DNA from: Arenicola marina
Taxonomy: Eukaryota > Annelida > Polychaeta > Arenicolidae
Reading direction: 5' to 3'
Length of the DNA: 64,000 nucleotides
Assembly: GCA_964019135.1 (NCBI GenBank)
Contig: OZ025252.1
Coordinates: 6,154,823-6,218,822, forward strand
Position numbers and translations under genes: made by a program
Shown: piece by piece, positions 57,786 through 64,000 of the stretch
Layout of the letters: each line of letters starts with the position of its first letter
Numbering within the stretch: position 1 is the first letter of the stretch
The notes under the pieces: generated by a model
What the model was told of the DNA's origin: nothing
Seen by the model: only the letters and a program-made list of their open reading frames with translations
Database searches by the model: none

Positions 57786-59090
57786 GTTGAGTGCCCGCCC
57801 GATGTGAGAGTGCTGCCCGATGTGACACTGTCACTGAGTGCCGCCCGATGTGACACTGTCATTGAGTGCCGCCCGATGTGACACTGTCATTGAGTGCCGC
57901 CCGATGTGACACTGTCATTGAGTGCCGCCCGATGTGACACTGTCATTGAGTGCCGCCCAATGTGACACTGTCATTGAGTGCCGCCCAATGTGACACTGTC
58001 ATTGAGTGCCGCCCGATGTGACACTGTCATTGAGTGCCGCCCGATGTGACACTGTCATTGAGTGCCGCCCGATGTGACACTGTCATTGAGTGCCGCCCAG
58101 TGTGACACTGTCATTGAGTGCCGCCCGATGTGACACTGTCAATGGATGCCGCTCGATGTGACACTGTCATTAAGTGCCGCCCGATGTGACACTGTCATTG
58201 AGTGCCGCCCGATGTGACACTGTCATTGAGTGCCGCCCGATGTGACAGTCATTGAGTGCCGCCCGATGTGACACTGTCATTGAGTGCCGCCCGATGTGAC
58301 ACTGTCATTAAGTGCCGCCCAGTGTGACACTGTCATTGAGTGCCGCCCAATGTGACACTGTCATTGAGTGCCGCCCAATGTGACACTGTCATTGAGTGCC
58401 GCCCGATGTGACACTGTCATTGAGTGCCGCCCGATGTGACACTGTCATTGAGTGCCGCCCGATGTGACACTGTCATTGAGTGCCGCCCAGTGTGACACTG
58501 TCATTGAGTGCCGCCCGATGTGACACTGTCAATGGATGCCGCTCGATGTGACACTGTCATTAAGTGCCGCCCGATGTGACACTGTCATTGAGTGCCGCTT
58601 GATGTGACACTGTCATTGAGTGCCGCCCGATGTGACAGTCATTGAGTGCCGCCCGATGTGACACTGTCATTAAGTGCCGCCCGATGTGACAGTCATTGAG
58701 TGCCGCCCGATGTGACACTGTCATTGAGTGCCGCCCGGTGTGACACTGTCATTAAGTGCCGCCCGATGTGACAGTCATTGAGTGCCGCCCGATGTGACAC
58801 TTACTGAGTGCCGCCCGATGTGACACTGTCATTGAGTGCCGCCCGATGTGACACTGTCATTGAGTGCCGCCCGATGTGACACTGTCATTGAGTGCCGCCC
58901 GATGTGACACTGTCATTGAGTGCCGCCCGATGTGACACTGTTATTAAGTGCCGCCCGATGTGACACTGTCACTGAGTGCCGCCCGATGTGACACTGTTAT
59001 TGAGTGCCGCCCAATGTGACACTGTCATTAAGTGCCGCCCGATGTGACACTGTCATTGAGTGCCGCCCGATGTGACACTGTCATAAAGTG
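57786..59090. repeat. 28-bp minisatellite, ~46 copies
   Basis: Units of GAGTGCCGCCCGATGTGACA plus ctgtcatt. Variants with gacagtcatt (4 bases shorter) and aatggatgccgctcgatg recur at about 410 bp spacing (58141/58531), so blocks were duplicated. No attached exon identified. Confidence 0.93.
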
Positions 59091-60530
59091 TCGTGTTGCG
59101 CTAAACATATTATGTTCAGTTACCGTTGTCTTTTCTCGAAGAGAGATGTATGACTTTCACTTGAACAGTCCAACGCAGTTTGCGTGGTGGGGGGGGCGGG
59201 GATGGCGGGGACGAAGTGATCCACCCCTTCACGTGTACTGTGATAAAGATGAAGCCTCGCGCCTCCAAGCCCCCCCCCCCCCCCGCCACCCCTCAAGCAC
59301 CTCCCCCTCCTAGCCCCAAGCCCACCCCCTTCCGACCAAACAAACCAAACTCCTGCTTTGAACTACACGCTTCACCGCGGGGGTAAATCATGAACGCTTG
59401 AACGGCGGTCTTCGCCTTGCCACTGGGGATGGTAGGGGGCGTGGAATGGAGGGTGGGGGGGGGCGGCTGTCACTGAAGACGTCCGTGCCCGGGGTGCCGC
59501 TGACGGACTACTAAGTGGCCCAGGTGCGCCGTGCCGCGCGAGGCTGTGACTGTCACTTGGTGCTGTCCACCTCAGCTACAGCTGACGTTCACTGTCCACC
59601 ACTGTCGCCAGTGGTCGCCACCGTATGGACGGACATCGCATGCATGTGGATCGGGTCGATGTCATAGTGTTTGCTGCTGAGGACTTAAATCCCGGTGTGC
59701 GAGGTGCAAGCCGCTTCAGCAGCCAACCCTTGTGGCGCTCACAGACAGAGCAGGAGAGACTACCGGTGTCTATAGACCCCGCATTGACCACTGGCGCTGT
59801 GGACCGCTGTCATCATCTTGTGTGTTTGATTGATCCGGGAAGATGGTCCTGAGGAGTATTATCCAACACGCCCACGACCCACCCCATCGCCATGGCGACG
59901 ACACATGGGGGGACAAGGTACGGGAGGCAGCAGCCAACATGGTATATGTCGTAGTCACCGTGACACCGCAGGCTGATTGCTGCCGGTTGCCTGCCTGGTC
60001 CCGTGGACCGTGTACCCGCCGCGACCCCCATGGCAGTGCCGAGACGCGGTGACCAGGCACTTGTTGTTTACGGTGATACAGACTATAACCATCTGGTGAT
60101 ACATGCATGTATGTATATCGCTGCGGGAATGAATTGCAGTTTTGGGTCACTGGGGGTGGGGGTGGCGGGTGGGGCGGGGAGGGGGGGGGGCGTCAAACCA
60201 GCAGCCCTCGTTCCAACACTGACATAGCCGGATTCGTGTGCACGCCCCCTTATACAGTCCCCGATAGTAGGGAAGCGTTCAGCGGTCTGCCTCTATTAAG
60301 ATCTGCCAGTACATCTTCCGGCCCGCACGCCAGGCTTTGGGCGTACGTTACAACGTGGTAGACGGGGAGTGGAGGAATATTGAGTGCCTCACATGCAATA
60401 TGCGGAAGTATACCTATTACAATAGGCCTACGTCTAAACTAAGAGATCAAATTCCCATTCATATTTCATCGAAAGTCAAAATAATCTTCTTGTAATGTCT
60501 TTTTCTTTACATTCACGGGCCAACCAGATG
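59091..60530. other. Upstream region of the TTLL15-like gene, no exon assigned
   Basis: GC-rich, with poly-C and poly-G runs at 59270-59283, 59455-59463 and 60180-60190. It presumably contains the promoter and first exon(s) with the start codon of the gene at 60953, but I could not identify a matching donor with confidence. Confidence 0.35.
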
Positions 60531-60765
60531 TTTTACTGTCCAGCCGGCAGAGGTCAGGCGGATCAGCTAGGCCAGATGTTTTACTGTCGATAAGCAGAGG
60601 TCATTTAGGCCAGATGTACTGTCGGTAGGCGGATCAGTCAGAGCAGATACCGTCGATAGGCGGACCATTTAGGCCAGATGTACTGTCGATAGGCGGACCA
60701 TTCAGACCAGATGTACTGTCGATAGGCGAATCAGTCAGAGCAGATGTACTATCAGTAGACGGCTT
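60531..60765. repeat. Degenerate ~40-bp repeat upstream of the TTLL15-like exon
   Basis: About five units of GGCCAGATGTACTGTCGATA plus ggcggatcagtca/agagc, increasingly diverged. It ends about 190 bp before the first recognised exon. Confidence 0.8.
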
Positions 60766-60952
60766 TGCTGCAGTGAGGCTGTCGGAAGTTCCACTCCCCC
60801 CCCCCCCTCTTCCACCCCACCCTCTTCTCTTCCACCCTCCCCCCCCCCCCCACACACAATGGAGACTGTATCTCGGACCCATGGTGTACGTTACAACTTG
60901 TTTATGTAACCTCAGCAGTGTTAATTATTTGCCCCCCGTTTGGCCCTCACAG

Positions 60953-63645
60953 CCGCAGGGGGCGGTCCGCGGCGGCCGGCGGGGGCCTGCCCCCCCGTGT
61001 GGGGGCGCCCTCCGCAGCCGGCACCAGCTCCTGGTCCTCGTGCTGCTCGTCCTGGCCTTCGGGATCATCGTCACCATCGTCAACATCTACCAGCTGAGGC
61101 TGATCCAGGGGGACCCCTACGGCAGGTCGCCGCCAGAGGGCAGGACCGACTACTACAGCCGGCGCCCCCTGGTGTGGATCAGTGGCAAACGGGTGAGTGG
61201 GCCAGTATGGAAAGATATTAGGTCATAATTCCAGATAAAAAAAAGTGATAATAATAATAATAATTATCTAATATTAATAATTATATCATAATAATAATAA
61301 TTATCTAATAATAATAATTATATCATAATAATAATAATTATATAATAATAAGAAGAAGAATTATATAAAAATAATAATAAGAATAATAATGTTTATTGTC
61401 CAAAGGTATTCACCTCAAGTATAAACATATATAACAAAGACAATGGCAGAGGCCGAAGCTTGTTATGTAAATAACGCTATTTTTATGTATTTTCAAATTG
61501 CCAGAACCTACTCTGTATTTACACTGTGACACTGTGTGGCTCTCGCTAGGTGACGTCAGGATACTTGCGGCACGTGTTCAACGTCTTCGAGCGGATTGGC
61601 TACGGCATTGAGACTGGGGATGACGTCACGGGTTTTGACGTCATGTGGGCCCACGACTACCCCTTCGGCACCCACAAGGCTACTATGAGCAAGTTACGGC
61701 CGCACCAGAGGGTACGTAACTCACCAGGTATCATTACATAACGGGGGAAAGTATTAACTTAAACTCTCACGGTAAGGTCTTACTCTAAGGTCTTACTGTA
61801 AAGTCTTACTGTAAAGTCTTGCTGTAAAGTCTGTAAAGTCTTACTGTAAATTCTTTAAAGTCTTACTGTAAAGTCTTATTGTAAAGTCTTACTGTAAAGT
61901 CTTATTGTAAAGTCTTACTGTAAAGTCTTATTGTAAAGTATTTACTGTTAGGCCTTACTGTGAGGTCTTACTGTAAAGTCTTAGTTTAAAGTCTCATTAT
62001 CAAGTCTTATTGTAAGATCTTACTGTAAATTTTCACTGTAAAGTATGTCTGTAAGTCTTGTAATGTCAACACTCATCGTTTATCCCCTCTCCACCCAGGT
62101 GAACCATTTCCCCGGATCCGGCTACTTGACGAACAAGTTAAACCTTGTGAGCTCCCACCAACAGCTGGACGAAGTGCCGCGCGCCTACCGCATCCCACAG
62201 GATAAGGAGGACCTCCTGTCCCACGTGAGTCCGTCACCCCATAGCGTAGGCTATGGGTGCTCTGTTATATGGGGGTCAGTCACCGCATCGCGTAGGCTAT
62301 GGGGGCTCTGTTATATGTGGGTCAGTCACCGCATCGCGTAGGCTATGGGTGCTCTGTTATATGTGGGTCTGTCACCGCATCGCGTAGGCTATGGGTGCTC
62401 TGTTATATGTGGGTCAGTCACCGCATCGCGTAGGCTATGGGTGCTCTGTTATATGTGGGTCAGTAACCGCATCGCGTAGGCTATGGATGCTCTGTTATAT
62501 GTGGGTCAGTCACCGCGTCGCGTAGGCTATGGGTGCTCTGTTATATGTGGGTCAGTCACCGCATCGCGTAGGCTATGGATGCTCTGTTATATGTGGGTCA
62601 GTCACCGCATAGCGTAGGCTATGGGTGCTCTGTTATATGTGGGTCAGTCACCGCATCGCGTAGGCTATGGGTGCTCTGTTATATGTGGGTCAGTCACCGC
62701 ATCGCGTAGGCTATGGGTGCTCTGTTATATGTGGGTCAGTCACCGCATAGCGTAGGCTATGGGTGCTCTGTTATATGTGGGTCAGTCACCGCATCGCGTA
62801 GGCTATGGGTGCTCTGTTATATGTGGGTCAGTCACCGCATCGCGTAGGCTATGGGTGCTCTGTTATATGTGGGTCAGTCACCGCATCGCGTAGGCTATGG
62901 GTGCTCTGTTATATGTGGGTCAGTCACCGCATCGCGTAGGCTATGGGGGCTCTGTTATATGTGGGTCAGTCACCGCATAGCGTAGGCTATGGGTGCTCTG
63001 TTATATGTGGGTCAGTCACGGCATCGCGTAGGCTATGGGTGCTCTGTTATATGTGGGTCAGTCACCGCATCGCGTAGGCTATGGGTGCTCTGTTATATGT
63101 GGGTCAGTCACCGCATAGCATAGACTATGGTAAAGTCGGGAGACCCACTCCGTTCCTCCGTTGAGTCGCGGTTCCAGCCTGTCTTTCCCGCAAGGATTTT
63201 CAAAAGGAATAGGCGCATTGGTAAATTCTGAATCATCTGGAGGCACATTGGAGCTAAATATCACATTTTTGTATAGATTAATATTTTAGCTATCAACTTC
63301 TTCCAAACAATCAGAAAGATGTTTCATTTGTATCTGTGTTTGCAAGACGTTTTACGGAGTACCAATTTCCGATCCGATTGGCCAATTCAAAATACAATTC
63401 GCCAATAGCAACATGTGGAGCAGACAGCTTCACTACAGGTTTCCCTGTTATACGATTGAACAAAGTTGCCTCACTATCTTTGATCAAGTATTTAAATAAA
63501 GACACATGTAGGTACTTTTAAAATTTGGCGGAAAAAGCATACGAAAATAGTGTTGTGTTTTGTCATTAGATGGAGCTAAACCCAGATAAGATGTGGGTTC
63601 AGAAGAGTAGCAACCATCGAGGTGTAAAGATAAAGAAACAATCGG
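60953..63645 (+). CDS. TTLL15-like membrane-anchored tubulin-tyrosine-ligase family protein, partial
   Basis: Four exons: 60953-61192, 61550-61711, 62099-62224, 63570-63645, all GT-AG and in phase, giving 201 residues. Both ends are missing: the start exon is not recognised and the gene runs past the right edge. An Arg/Pro/Gly-rich start is followed by a transmembrane anchor (about 20 residues ending IIVTIVNIY), then VWISGKRVTSGYLRHVFNVF, MWAHDYPFG, KLRPHQRVNHFPGSGYLTNK and KMWVQKSSNHRGVKIKK. The NHFPGS-x-x-TNK and QKSxNHRGxKIK blocks match the TTL-domain start of the invertebrate ttll-15 type. The ATP-grasp core would lie downstream. Tubulin polyglutamylase activity is the database-style label for this family; activity here is unknown. 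Arrays start at the donors of exons 3 and 4. Confidence 0.75.
61225..61395. repeat. AT microsatellite (ATA/ATT) in TTLL15-like intron 1
   Basis: Runs of ataataataatt with tatc interruptions form a ~45-bp higher-order pattern. Confidence 0.85.
61775..62050 (+). repeat. 13-bp minisatellite in TTLL15-like intron 2
   Basis: About 18-20 units of AGTCTTACTGTAA with drift toward the 3' end. It ends about 50 bp before the exon 3 acceptor and is not attached to the donor, although its first units read gtaaggtcttac. Confidence 0.85.
62225..63128 (+). repeat. 46-bp minisatellite starting at the TTLL15-like exon 3 donor
   Basis: About 19-20 units. The intron begins GTGAGTCCGTCACCCCATAG, and following units read GGGTCAGTCACCGCATCGCG then taggctatgggtgctctgttatat. 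The first unit is therefore the real donor and later units carry a GTCAGT version. Little exonic sequence is included. About 440 bp of unique intron separate the array from exon 4. Confidence 0.93.
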
Positions 63646-64000
63646 GTAAGTCCGCCTCACCAACTGAGACGTCAAAACAAACACTCAAGTACATCTGCCA
63701 CATCACTAAGACGTCAAAACTAACACTGGGGTAAGTCCGCTTCATCTAGTATGACGTCAAACAAACACTGAGGTTAGTTCGCCATATCCACTAAGACGTC
63801 AAAACAAACACTGAGGTAAGTTCGCCATATCCACTAAGACGTCAAAACAAACACTAAGGTAAGTTTGCCATATCTACTGAGACGTCAAAACAAACACTGA
63901 GGTAAGTTAGCTTCAACCACTGAGACGTCAAAACAAACACTGAGGTAAGTCCGCTTCGTCCACTAAGACGTCAAACCAAACACTAAGGTAAGTCCGCTTC
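63646..64000 (+). repeat. 43-bp minisatellite starting at the TTLL15-like exon 4 donor
   Basis: About 8 units before the window ends. The real donor reads TCGG|GTAAGTCCGCCTCACC; units read CTGAG|GTAAGTTCGCC then atatccactaagacgtcaaa. Nearly every unit keeps GTAAGT preceded by AG or GG. It continues off the edge, so its full length is unknown. Confidence 0.92.

Noticed and set aside
59625..60361. Several overlapping short frames upstream of the TTLL15-like gene
   Set aside because: Frames on both strands overlap, none has family similarity or consistent splice sites; probably GC-rich promoter or UTR DNA.
1..64000. tRNA, rRNA or snRNA genes
   Set aside because: No cloverleaf with A and B boxes, rRNA core segment or recognisable snRNA was found on reading; this is a visual check, so a covariance-model search could still find one.

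Overview
This is a eukaryotic, metazoan nuclear window: all four recognisable genes are split by GT-AG introns, gene density is low, and much of the DNA is minisatellite or mobile-element sequence. Three genes were reconstructed end to end with every exon junction keeping frame. They are a TRAPPC14/MAP11 homologue (+, 626-6857, 11 exons), translation initiation factor eIF5 (-, 23920-12698, 10 coding exons) and an RDH11/12/13-like short-chain retinol dehydrogenase (-, 46131-32480, 7 exons). A fourth gene, a TTLL15-like tubulin-tyrosine-ligase family protein (+, 60953 onward), runs off the right edge. The gene set fits an invertebrate deuterostome or other invertebrate. The many intron minisatellites that begin exactly at exon/intron junctions resemble what I recall being called 'mirage minisatellites' in amphioxus, so a cephalochordate is my best but unproven guess.

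Layout: 1-310 degenerate GC-rich repeats; 626-6857 TRAPPC14; 6.9-12.7 kb intergenic DNA with three tandem arrays; 12.7-24.1 kb eIF5 with five intronic arrays and probable 5' UTR exons out to about 28.2 kb; 24.6-27.4 kb two nested foldback transposons; 28-32 kb mostly unique noncoding DNA; 32.2-46.1 kb the RDH gene with five arrays and two foldback transposons in intron 1; 46.4-47.8 kb an inverted-repeat element; 48.3-49.1 kb a GC-rich array; 51.1-52.6 kb a dead LINE fused to a MULE-like transposase relic; 53-56.5 kb AT-rich DNA with palindromes; 56.5-57.4 kb a Tigger/pogo relic; 57.8-59.1 kb a 28-bp array; 60.9-64 kb the TTLL15-like gene with arrays in three introns.

The most striking pattern is that tandem arrays are anchored on gene-processing signals. 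Six arrays begin at a 5' splice site. In four of them the repeated unit contains both the last bases of the exon and the donor, so one real donor is followed by many look-alikes. Two arrays abut a 3' splice site, and their consensus units contain no AG on the transcribed strand. One array begins at a stop codon, and each unit carries an in-frame stop. In eIF5 intron 5 the 39-bp unit is open in the gene's own frame, so any copy of the donor would add a multiple of 13 residues without a stop. TRAPPC14, in the same window, has no such arrays.

The four genes do not form a pathway: they cover ciliary/trafficking-complex, translation, retinoid/lipid-carbonyl metabolism and tubulin-ligase-like functions. 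Their interest here is as hosts of the repeat architecture.
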